The notes under the pieces were generated by a model, which worked only from the letters and a program-made list of their open reading frames with translations, did no database searches and was not told the origin of the DNA. A program made the translations under genes and the position numbers. From an uncultured Oxalobacter sp. (GTDB lineage: Bacteria > Pseudomonadota > Gammaproteobacteria > Burkholderiales > Burkholderiaceae_D), in the NCBI GenBank assembly GCA_905202055.1, contig CAJKQK010000102.1:1-5225 (forward strand): a stretch of DNA of 5,225 nucleotides, in the 5' to 3' direction. Below, in pieces: positions 1-5,225 of the stretch (position 1 is its first letter; every line of letters starts with the position of its first letter).

Positions 1-915
1 AATCAGTTTTTTCTTGCCTGGATAAATATTGATGTCGCCGACCGCAAAAATACCGGGGATATTCGTCTGGAATTTTTCCGTATCGACAACGATCTGGCGA
101 CGGTCGATTTCAAGGCCCCATTCGGCAATCGGCCCCAGTTTCGGCGACAGGCCGAAGAAAACAAGCAGGCAGTCCAGCGGGAGGCGGCGGGTAACGCCGT
201 CAAGGCCGGTGACCTTGATTTCGGTCAGTTTGCCGTCCTGGCTCTCATAGCCCGTCACCTGTCCGGTCAGGGCCTGCATGCAGTATTCCTCGCACAGGTC
301 TTTCATTTTGGAAACGGATGCCGGTGCGGCGCGGTATTCTTCGCGGCGGTGCAATAAAATGACGGACTCGGCGATATCCACCAGTTTCAATGCCCAGTCG
401 AGTGCGGAATCGCCGCCACCACAGACAACGAGGTTCTTCCCGCGGAAGAGTTCAGGGTCCTTGACACGGTAAAAGAGCTGGGAATTTTCGAATTGCTCGA
501 TACCGTCTACCTTGAGGGTGCGAGGCTGGAAAGCGCCGACGCCTGCCGCGATGAAAACGGTTTTGGTGATGAATTTCTTGCCGATGGACGTTTCCAGATC
601 GAAACGGCCGTCTTCACGACGTTCGACCTTGACGACTTCTTCACCGAGATGGAAAGTCGGGCCGAAAGGCTCGATCTGTTTCATCAGGTTTTCCGTCAGT
701 TCAAGACCGGTGTAGGAAGGCACTGCCGGAATGTCGTAAATCGGTTTGTCGGGATACAGTTCAACGCATTGGCCTCCGACAGCGGGCAGGGAATCGATGA
801 CGTGCGCCTTGATTTCGAGCAGTCCGAGCTCGAATACCTGAAAAAGGCCTACCGGACCGGCACCGACGATGACGGCATCGGCCTCGATTGGCATAGTGTC
901 AATTCTGGCATCCAT
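1..915 (-). CDS. Ferredoxin-NADP+ reductase, thioredoxin-reductase-like type (partial, C-terminus beyond the left edge)
   Basis: This flavoprotein transfers electrons between NADP(H) and ferredoxin in the cytoplasm. The frame is open from an ATG at 915 to base 1, giving 305 residues; relatives are usually about 340-350, so some 40 residues are missing. Visible motifs, in order, are an FAD-binding GAGPVG (residues 18-23), GGQC (47-50), an NADP-binding GGGDSA (166-171), HRR followed by RA (189-196), and the FAD-contacting AVGD (291-294). The CxxC redox pair of true thioredoxin reductases is absent from the nucleotide-binding domain, which points to the ferredoxin reductase branch. The start at 915 is preferred because AGGAA lies 11 bases upstream (927-931, minus strand); a second ATG at 894 (residue 8) matches where many relatives seem to begin but has no clear ribosome binding site. 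fdxA, a likely partner, lies 108 bases upstream in the same direction. Family assignment is firm; the exact start is less sure. Confidence 0.92.
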   Translation of the reverse strand, partial: MDARIDTMPIEADAVIVGAGPVGLFQVFELGLLEIKAHVIDSLPAVGGQCVELYPDKPIYDIPAVPSYTGLELTENLMKQIEPFGPTFHLGEEVVKVERREDGRFDLETSIGKKFITKTVFIAAGVGAFQPRTLKVDGIEQFENSQLFYRVKDPELFRGKNLVVCGGGDSALDWALKLVDIAESVILLHRREEYRAAPASVSKMKDLCEEYCMQALTGQVTGYESQDGKLTEIKVTGLDGVTRRLPLDCLLVFFGLSPKLGPIAEWGLEIDRRQIVVDTEKFQTNIPGIFAVGDINIYPGKKKLI

Positions 916-950
916 TATTGATGAAGTTCCTGTTTATGACCGTCTCTCCG

Positions 951-992
951 TAAAGAAAGCCATGCTCACAAAACGTCTGCGAAGAGCATGGC
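951..992 (-). terminator. Intrinsic terminator or attenuator after fdxA
   Basis: On the minus strand a perfect 9-bp stem (GCCATGCTC at 984-992 with GAGCATGGC at 959-967) encloses a 16-base loop and is followed by TTTCTTTA. Flanking 6-base arms (939-944 and 999-1004) can also pair, making a longer interrupted stem. The T-run is interrupted by a C and the loop is large, so termination may be partial, letting some transcripts continue into the reductase gene. Read on the plus strand there is no T-run. Confidence 0.6.
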
Positions 993-1023
993 GGAAACGA
1001 CGGTACGATGAATCGTTAATTGT

Positions 1024-1347
1024 TTATTTAATCAGATGACGCAATTTGTCTTTGACGTCTTTCCATTTGTCCGCTTCCGGCATCGGATCTTTTGAACGGG
1101 TGATCGTTGGCCATTTTCCGGACAGTTCCGCATTCAATGCGATGAATACCTGCTGGTTCTCTGGAACGTCTTCTTCAGCGAAAATCGCTTCGGCCGGGCA
1201 TTCCGGGACACAGACTGCACAATCGATGCATTCATTCGGATTGATCACCAGCGTATTGGGCCCCTCGTGAAAACAATCGACAGGGCATACATCCACACAG
1301 TCTGTATATTTACAGAGAATGCAGGCATCGGTGACAACGTGAGTCAT
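1024..1347 (-). CDS. fdxA: 7Fe-8S ferredoxin (FdxA type)
   Basis: This is a small soluble electron carrier with one [3Fe-4S] and one [4Fe-4S] cluster. The 107 residues match the length of Azotobacter vinelandii ferredoxin I. Nine cysteines lie in the N-terminal half at 9, 12, 17, 21, 25, 40, 43, 46 and 50. By analogy with that protein, C9, C17 and C50 should hold the 3Fe cluster and C21, C40, C43 and C46 the 4Fe cluster, while C12 and C25 are not ligands. The opening MTHVVTDACILCKYTDC and the ECIDCAVCVPECP segment are typical. The C-terminal half (about 58-107) is the cysteine-free tail found in this subfamily. The start is well supported: AGAAGGAC (1352-1359, minus strand) sits just upstream. 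The gene points toward a ferredoxin-NADP+ reductase, a plausible redox partner, and a Fur-like palindrome lies about 130 bases upstream. The native acceptor cannot be read from sequence. Confidence 0.96.
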   Translation of the reverse strand: MTHVVTDACILCKYTDCVDVCPVDCFHEGPNTLVINPNECIDCAVCVPECPAEAIFAEEDVPENQQVFIALNAELSGKWPTITRSKDPMPEADKWKDVKDKLRHLIK

Positions 1348-1394
1348 AATCGTCCTTCTGGTTTATTCCTTTGGGGTGACCGATAAAAATTTGA

Positions 1395-1422
1395 ATTATA
1401 AAATAATTCGGTCTCATGAAAA
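1395..1422 (-). promoter_or_regulatory. Candidate fdxA promoter, proximal
   Basis: On the minus strand there is an exact TATAAT (1395-1400) and, 16 bases upstream, TTTTCA (1417-1422), which matches four of six bases of the sigma-70 -35 consensus. Transcription would begin near 1388, leaving a leader of about 40 bases before the fdxA start. The area is very AT-rich, so chance matches are likely. Confidence 0.4.
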
Positions 1423-1428
1423 CCCTGC

Positions 1429-1457
1429 ATTCTAGAATAATTCAGACTTCCTAACAA
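1429..1457 (-). promoter_or_regulatory. Candidate fdxA promoter, distal
   Basis: On the minus strand TTGTTA (1452-1457, four of six matches to the -35 consensus) and TAGAAT (1429-1434, five of six matches to the -10 consensus) are separated by the ideal 17 bases. The start would fall near 1422. The Fur-like palindrome is centred about 62 bases upstream of that start, outside the usual repression position. This and the proximal candidate may both be used, or only one. Confidence 0.4.
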
Positions 1458-1474
1458 ATTTCAAACTAAACGTT

Positions 1475-1493
1475 AATGATAATCATTATCATT
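1475..1493. promoter_or_regulatory. Fur-type operator (perfect 9-1-9 palindrome)
   Basis: The sequence AATGATAATCATTATCATT is a perfect inverted repeat around C1484. Its core TGATAATCATTATCA (1477-1491) equals the 7-1-7 Fur consensus, and 1472-1490 matches 18 of 19 bases of the classical E. coli iron box GATAATGATAATCATTATC. Fur with ferrous iron would be expected to bind. The site lies in the divergent region between fdxA and tig, 127 bases from the fdxA start codon and about 270 from that of tig; the iron-sulfur gene is the more natural target, but the sequence does not settle this. Confidence 0.75.
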
Positions 1494-1525
1494 TATGAGA
1501 TTGAGAAAGAATAGCACCTTGCCGG

Positions 1526-1574
1526 TTTTTTGAGAATTTTTTGATTGTTTTTTGATGAAAAATATCAGAATTTT
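1526..1574. repeat. Phased T-tract array (three 11-base imperfect tandem repeats plus two further tracts)
   Basis: Runs of six T begin at 1526, 1537 and 1548, an exact 11-base period, within the repeated unit TTTTTTGANNN. An A5 run (1558-1562) and AATTTT (1569-1574) continue roughly in phase. A-tracts spaced by a helical turn are known to curve DNA. The array ends where the candidate tig -35 element starts, so it could act as a curved upstream activating element. Confidence 0.6.
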
Positions 1575-1602
1575 GCTGTATTTGAACAATTTCGGCTAAA
1601 AT
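1573..1602 (+). promoter_or_regulatory. Candidate tig promoter
   Basis: TAAAAT (1597-1602, five of six matches to the -10 consensus) is preceded, after 18 bases, by TTGCTG (1573-1578), a poor -35 element with three of six matches. The phased T-tracts immediately upstream might compensate for the weak -35. A start near 1609 would give a leader of about 150 bases ahead of tig. This is the best plus-strand candidate I found, but it is weak. Confidence 0.35.
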
Positions 1603-1724
1603 GTCGAGCTGTTTTAATGAATAATTGCTGATTGTTTTGGATTGCCCGCCATCACGGGGGTAAACTGCGGGACAAAGGCGCTATTTATATTTTTAGTTAA
1701 ATGAAAAACGGTTTTGAAATCGGG

Positions 1725-1756
1725 TGTCCGGCTTCAAAGCCTCTATTTTTTGGACA
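1725..1756 (+). promoter_or_regulatory. Possible hairpin covering the tig ribosome binding site
   Basis: In the tig leader TGTCCGGCT (1725-1733) can pair with AGCC (1738-1741) and GGACA (1752-1756), forming nine base pairs around a TCAA loop with a ten-base bulge (1742-1751) on the 3' side. GGA at 1752-1754 is the only Shine-Dalgarno-like sequence before the tig ATG at 1763, so folding would hide it. The large bulge lowers stability, and function is inference. Confidence 0.35.
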
Positions 1757-1762
1757 AATTAC

Positions 1763-3106
1763 ATGGCAAACGCTGTTGAAACCCTGGAAAAGCTCGAAAG
1801 ACGTCTGACCGTCTCCATCCCTGTCGCTGACATTACAACGGAAGTTGAAAAACGTTTGAAAGTGCGTGCCCGTACGGCCAAGGCTCCTGGTTTCAGACCG
1901 GGCAAGGTGCCTATGGATATGGTTGCACAGCAATATGGTGCAGGCATCCAGAACGACGTGCTGAATGAAAAAATCTCGGCTGCTTTTTCAAAGGCGGTTG
2001 AAGAAAACGATCTGCGCGTTGCAGGTTATCCGAAATTCGAGGAAAAAACCGGCGACGACGTTTCCAAGGACGAAATCGCCTTTACCGCAACCTTTGAAGT
2101 TTACCCTGAAGTTAAGATCGGCGATCTTGCCGGGGTAGAACTGGAAAAAGCCGTTGCGACGGTAACCGATGAAGAAGTCGACAAGACGCTGGATATCCTG
2201 AGAAAACGCCAGGCCCATTTCCACGTCAAGGGTGAAGACGGTGAACATGGCAAAGGTGGCGACGACGTATCCGCACAGGACGGCGACCGCGTGACCATCG
2301 ATTTCACCGGCCGTATCGACGGTGTAGAGTTCGAAGGCGGCAAGTCGGAAGAATTCCCGTTTGTCCTGGGTGAAAAACAGATGTTGCCGGAATTCGAAGA
2401 TGCCATTCGCGGCATGAAGAACGGTGAAACCAAGGTTTTCCCGCTGACCTTCCCTGAAAATTATCACGGCAAGGACGTCGCCGGAAAAACGGCTGAATTC
2501 ACCGTCAACGTGAAGAAAATCGAATGGGCACATCTGCCGGAACTCGATGACAGGTTTGCCCAGACTTTGGGCATCAAGGAAGGCGGTGTTGAAAAACTGC
2601 GTGAAGACATCCGTACCAATCTGGAACGTGAAGTCAAGAACCGCCTGATCTCCATCAACAAGAACCGTGTCATGGACGCCCTGATCGAGGTTTCCGAATT
2701 CGATATTCCACAGGCTCTGCTCAAACAGGAAACCGACCAGCTGATCCAAATGACCCGTCAGGATCTGGCTGCGCGCAATCCTGCACAGAAAGACATTGCA
2801 TTGCCACCTGAACTCTTTGCCGCCCAGGCTGAAAAACGTGTCCGCCTGGGCATGCTGCTGGGCGAATTGATCAAGGACAATATTCTGGCGGTCTCTGCTG
2901 ATAAGCTGAAAGAAAGGGCAACTGAAATTGCTGCCAGTTATGAAAATCCGCAGATGGTGATCGATTATTACCTGAACGATCCTGGTCGCCGCAGGGAACT
3001 GGAAGCCATGATCATGGAAGAAAACGCAGTAGATTACGTTTTCGGCAAAGCCAAGGTAACTGAGAAGGCAGTTCCTTTCGAAGAACTGATGAATCAGCCA
3101 CTGTAA
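1763..3106 (+). CDS. tig: Trigger factor, ribosome-associated chaperone and peptidyl-prolyl isomerase
   Basis: Trigger factor binds beside the ribosomal exit tunnel and shields nascent chains. The product has 447 residues, against 432 in E. coli. The N-terminal ribosome-binding domain (about 1-115) carries the signature GFRPGKVP at 43-50. An FKBP-like prolyl isomerase domain follows (about 150-255), recognisable from DRVTIDFTGRIDGVEFEGG and the GMKNGE region. The helical C-terminal domain (about 256-447) ends in the family-typical AKVTEK (430-435) and ELMNQ (441-445). The start at 1763 is chosen because MANAVETLEKLERR matches the family N-terminus; an in-frame GTG at 1724 would add 13 residues unlike it. 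The ribosome binding site is weak (GGA, 8 bases upstream). A charged, glycine-rich stretch at 155-172 lengthens the start of the isomerase domain compared with E. coli. clpP follows after 43 bases, so co-transcription is likely. Confidence 0.97.
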   Translation: MANAVETLEKLERRLTVSIPVADITTEVEKRLKVRARTAKAPGFRPGKVPMDMVAQQYGAGIQNDVLNEKISAAFSKAVEENDLRVAGYPKFEEKTGDDVSKDEIAFTATFEVYPEVKIGDLAGVELEKAVATVTDEEVDKTLDILRKRQAHFHVKGEDGEHGKGGDDVSAQDGDRVTIDFTGRIDGVEFEGGKSEEFPFVLGEKQMLPEFEDAIRGMKNGETKVFPLTFPENYHGKDVAGKTAEFTVNVKKIEWAHLPELDDRFAQTLGIKEGGVEKLREDIRTNLEREVKNRLISINKNRVMDALIEVSEFDIPQALLKQETDQLIQMTRQDLAARNPAQKDIALPPELFAAQAEKRVRLGMLLGELIKDNILAVSADKLKERATEIAASYENPQMVIDYYLNDPGRRRELEAMIMEENAVDYVFGKAKVTEKAVPFEELMNQPL

Positions 3107-3109
3107 TGA

Positions 3110-3129
3110 TGAAAATCTCCGGATTTTCA
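3110..3129 (+). other. Intercistronic hairpin with UCCG tetraloop between tig and clpP
   Basis: TGAAAATC (3110-3117) pairs perfectly with GATTTTCA (3122-3129), leaving the loop TCCG closed by a C-G pair, a member of the unusually stable UNCG tetraloop class. Only CAATTTT follows, so it is a poor terminator. It could stabilise or mark a processing point in the tig-clpP message; that role is inference. Confidence 0.5.
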
Positions 3130-3149
3130 CAATTTTGACAGGACGACAA

Positions 3150-3773
3150 ATGACACAGTTTCATGATTCTGCGCTGGATGCACAGATGCTGGGCATGATC
3201 CCAATGGTGATCGAACAGAGTGGCCGGGGGGAACGTGCCTATGATATTTATTCGCGCCTCCTGAAGGAAAGGATTGTCTTTCTGGTCGGCCCGGTGATGG
3301 ATCAGAATGCCAATCTGATCGTTGCCCAGCTCCTGTTTCTGGAAAGCGAAAATCCGGATAAAGACATTTCGCTGTATATCAACTCTCCCGGTGGTTCCGT
3401 TTCGGCCGGGATGGCGATTTACGATACGATGCAATTCATCAAGCCACAGGTCTCGACCTTGTGTACCGGCCTGGCGGCATCGATGGGTGCATTTCTGCTG
3501 GCGGCCGGTGAAAAGGGCAAGCGTTTTTCATTGCCCAATTCCCGAATCATGATCCACCAGCCGTCAGGCGGCGCGCAGGGACAGGCAACGGATATTGAAA
3601 TCCATGCACGTGAAATCCTTTACCTGCGTGAAAGACTGAACGGGATTCTTGCCGATAATACCGGCAAGAGTGTCGAACAGGTCGCACGGGATACGGAAAG
3701 GGACAATTTCATGTCGGCGAATGAGGCAAAGGATTATGGCCTTATCGACGATGTCCTGACCAAACGGATGTAA
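3150..3773 (+). CDS. clpP: ATP-dependent Clp protease proteolytic subunit
   Basis: ClpP is the serine peptidase of the Clp complexes: two seven-membered rings form a chamber that degrades proteins unfolded by ClpX or ClpA. The product has 207 residues, the same as the E. coli precursor, and the catalytic triad falls at the same positions: Ser111 in GLAASMGAF, His136 in MIHQPSGG, and Asp185 in TERDNF. The SPGGSV segment (79-84) and the FMSANEAKDYGLIDDV C-terminal block are also typical. A short N-terminal propeptide of about 14 residues is expected to be removed by self-cleavage, as in E. coli; MIPMV here corresponds to that region. The ATG at 3150 is chosen because AGGA (3140-3143) lies six bases upstream; an in-frame TTG at 3135 would add five residues and overlap that site. 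The gene lies 43 bases after tig and is closed by a strong terminator, while its partner gene clpX follows downstream. Confidence 0.98.
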   Translation: MTQFHDSALDAQMLGMIPMVIEQSGRGERAYDIYSRLLKERIVFLVGPVMDQNANLIVAQLLFLESENPDKDISLYINSPGGSVSAGMAIYDTMQFIKPQVSTLCTGLAASMGAFLLAAGEKGKRFSLPNSRIMIHQPSGGAQGQATDIEIHAREILYLRERLNGILADNTGKSVEQVARDTERDNFMSANEAKDYGLIDDVLTKRM

Positions 3774-3798
3774 AGGCGCTTCGTTCATTATGCAAAAA

Positions 3799-3829
3799 GC
3801 CCGAACACCTTGCGTTCGGGCGTTTTTTT
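3799..3829 (+). terminator. Strong intrinsic terminator after clpP
   Basis: GCCCGAAC (3799-3806) pairs perfectly with GTTCGGGC (3814-3821) around a seven-base loop and is followed by G and seven T. An A5 run (3794-3798) precedes the stem, so the structure would also work on the minus strand. It should end most tig-clpP transcription before clpX. Confidence 0.93.
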
Positions 3830-3916
3830 CGATGTCCGCTGCCAGAAAATCGGGTTTATGATATCTTTTATCAGTCATAATTCTCATATCGAATCCAAAA
3901 ACTTGACCCAATACTC
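3830..3916 (+). promoter_or_regulatory. Presumed clpX promoter and leader
   Basis: Because a strong terminator closes clpP, clpX should have its own promoter in these 87 bases. TATGAT (3857-3862) matches five of six -10 bases but has no good -35 partner; CATAAT (3876-3881) is another -10 candidate, also without a -35. A small inverted repeat TGATA-N5-TATCA spans 3859-3873, overlapping the first. No convincing Shine-Dalgarno sequence precedes the clpX ATG. I can support the need for a promoter better than its position. Confidence 0.3.
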
Positions 3917-5188
3917 ATGTCAGAAAACAAAACACCAGCACCTGAAAAAATGCTTTATTGCTCGTTCTGCGGAAAAAGCCAGAATGAGGTCAAAAAGCTG
4001 ATTGCCGGTCCATCCGTATATATTTGTGACGAGTGTATCGATTTATGCAACGATATTATCCGGGATGAACTGTTAAGTCCTGAATTCGGTCAGGAAAACG
4101 GTTCCGATCTGCCGACGCCGAAAGAAATCTGCAACCTGCTGGACCAGTACGTTATCGGTCAGGAACAGGCCAAGAAAATTCTTTCCGTCGCGGTTTACAA
4201 TCATTACAAGCGCCTGAAATTCTATGGCGGCAAGAATGACGACGTCGAACTGTCGAAAAGCAATATCCTTCTGGTCGGCCCGACAGGTTCCGGCAAGACC
4301 CTTCTGGCACAAACGCTGGCCAGAATGTTGAATGTTCCTTTCGTCATTGCCGATGCAACCACCCTGACCGAGGCGGGCTATGTGGGCGAAGACGTCGAAA
4401 ACATTATCCAGAAACTGCTTCAGGGCTGCGAATATGATGTTGAAAAAGCGCAAAGAGGCATTGTTTACATTGATGAAATTGATAAGATTTCAAGAAAGTC
4501 CGATAATCCTTCCATCACCCGTGACGTTTCGGGTGAAGGGGTTCAGCAGGCCTTGCTGAAAATGATCGAGGGAACCATGGCATCGGTTCCACCGCAGGGC
4601 GGTCGCAAACATCCGAATCAGGATTTCATTCAGGTGGACACGACCAATATCATGTTTATTTGCGGAGGGGCATTCGATGGCTTGACCAAGATCATTTCGA
4701 ATCGTTCCGAGAAGGGTGGCATCGGATTTTCCGCCCGCGTGAAAAGTCCTACGGATATTGTCGAAAGCGAGAAGCTTTCCGACGTCGAACCGGAAGATCT
4801 GATCAAATTCGGTCTGATTCCTGAATTGATCGGACGTCTTCCTGTCGTGGCGGTTTTGCACGAGCTGACGGAAGAAGCACTTGTCGATATACTTGAAAAA
4901 CCCAAAAACGCTTTGGTCAAGCAGTACACGAAGCTGTTGCAAATGGAAGGTGCTGAACTGGAAATTCGTCCTGAAGCCCTCCGTGCGATTGCCAGAAAAG
5001 CACTTGAACGCAAAACTGGTGCCCGGGGACTTCGTTCCATTATGGAGAATTTATTGCTTGATGTGATGTACAACTTGCCGACAGAGCAAAATGTCACCAA
5101 GGTCGTCATCGATGAAAACACGGTGACGAAAGATTCGAAACCTTTACTGATTTATCAGGATAAACAAAAAGTAGCCGGCCAAGGCTGA
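3917..5188 (+). CDS. clpX: ATP-dependent Clp protease ATP-binding subunit, unfoldase ClpX
   Basis: ClpX is a hexameric AAA+ motor that recognises degradation tags, unfolds the substrate and threads it into ClpP. The product has 423 residues, close to the E. coli length. The N-terminal zinc-binding domain has the four cysteines C15, C18, C37 and C40, used for dimerisation and adaptor or substrate docking. The AAA+ core carries Walker A GPTGSGKT (121-128), the substrate-gripping pore loop GYVG (154-157), Walker B IVYIDEID (182-189), the second pore loop RKH (230-232), the ClpP-docking IGF tripeptide (269-271) and sensor 2 GARGLR (368-373). No key residue is missing. The ATG at 3917 is chosen because MSENK followed by the CSFCGK zinc motif gives the normal spacing. 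The gene follows its protease partner clpP but lies beyond a terminator, so the two are probably expressed separately as well as functionally coupled. Confidence 0.98.
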   Translation: MSENKTPAPEKMLYCSFCGKSQNEVKKLIAGPSVYICDECIDLCNDIIRDELLSPEFGQENGSDLPTPKEICNLLDQYVIGQEQAKKILSVAVYNHYKRLKFYGGKNDDVELSKSNILLVGPTGSGKTLLAQTLARMLNVPFVIADATTLTEAGYVGEDVENIIQKLLQGCEYDVEKAQRGIVYIDEIDKISRKSDNPSITRDVSGEGVQQALLKMIEGTMASVPPQGGRKHPNQDFIQVDTTNIMFICGGAFDGLTKIISNRSEKGGIGFSARVKSPTDIVESEKLSDVEPEDLIKFGLIPELIGRLPVVAVLHELTEEALVDILEKPKNALVKQYTKLLQMEGAELEIRPEALRAIARKALERKTGARGLRSIMENLLLDVMYNLPTEQNVTKVVIDENTVTKDSKPLLIYQDKQKVAGQG

Positions 5189-5220
5189 ACTGGTTTGCCC
5201 GTTTGATTGCCGGTCATTTT
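5174..5220 (+). terminator. Possible weak terminator after clpX
   Basis: GCCGGC (5174-5179, inside the last codons of clpX) can pair with GCCGGT (5209-5214), with one G-T pair, ahead of CATTTTT. A shorter alternative pairs ACTGG (5189-5193) with CCGGT (5210-5214). The loops are long and the T-run short, so the call is tentative. Nothing else is visible in the remaining bases, which end before any downstream gene begins. Confidence 0.3.
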
Positions 5221-5225
5221 TCCAT

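Noticed and set aside
493..921. A plus-strand open frame of 142 codons opposite the ferredoxin-NADP+ reductase gene
   Set aside because: The minus-strand translation gives all FAD and NADP motifs in a single uninterrupted frame, so the plus-strand frame is a shadow.
1495..1533. A 12-codon frame beginning just after the Fur palindrome, and a similar 14-codon frame from 1555
   Set aside because: Both lack a ribosome binding site and a composition typical of attenuator leader peptides; such short frames are expected by chance.
1600..1740. Possible tRNA-like T-arm (GGTTTTGAAATC near 1710) in the tig leader
   Set aside because: No matching acceptor, D or anticodon arms could be assembled around it.
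1724..1762. Upstream in-frame GTG start for tig adding 13 residues
   Set aside because: The extra residues do not resemble trigger factor N-termini, while the ATG at 1763 gives the expected MANAVETLEKLE start.
1701..1808. A 35-codon frame (starting MKNGFEIG) overlapping the tig start in another frame
   Set aside because: There is no Shine-Dalgarno sequence before its ATG and most of it is out-of-frame tig sequence. Translational coupling is possible in principle but nothing supports it.
1988..3130. A long open frame (380 codons) antisense to tig
   Set aside because: It mirrors the codon pattern of tig, has no ribosome binding site or recognisable domain, and the plus-strand product is an unmistakable trigger factor.
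3135..3149. TTG start for clpP five codons upstream
   Set aside because: It would overlap the strong AGGA ribosome binding site, whose spacing fits the ATG at 3150; the resulting 207-residue protein also matches the family length and active-site numbering.

Overview
The window is ordinary housekeeping DNA from a proteobacterium, most likely a betaproteobacterium of the Burkholderiales. The gene order tig-clpP-clpX, the 107-residue FdxA-type ferredoxin and the thioredoxin-reductase-like ferredoxin-NADP+ reductase all fit that group. The moderate base composition and the wording of the proteins suggest something near Oxalobacteraceae/Oxalobacter, but that is recollection and was not tested by a search.

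Layout. Positions 1-915 (minus) hold the N-terminal 305 residues of a ferredoxin-NADP+ reductase whose C-terminus lies off the left edge. Positions 1024-1347 (minus) hold fdxA, a 7Fe-8S ferredoxin transcribed toward the reductase; a hairpin terminator lies between them. Positions 1348-1762 form a divergent control region of about 415 bases without a convincing gene. It contains candidate fdxA promoters, a perfect 19-base Fur-type palindrome, an array of T-tracts phased at 11 bases, a possible tig promoter and a possible hairpin over the tig ribosome binding site. On the plus strand follow tig (trigger factor, 1763-3106), clpP (3150-3773), a strong intrinsic terminator (3799-3829), and clpX (3917-5188). 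The last 37 bases hold only a weak terminator-like structure.

How the genes work together. The left half is an electron-transfer pair: the flavoprotein exchanges electrons between NADPH and a small iron-sulfur ferredoxin, and the Fur-like site suggests iron control nearby. The right half is protein quality control: trigger factor meets nascent chains at the ribosome, while ClpX unfolds tagged or regulatory proteins and feeds them to ClpP. All catalytic and metal-binding residues expected for these families are present. I see no mobile element, CRISPR array, tRNA, rRNA or new gene system; the points worth a second look are regulatory.
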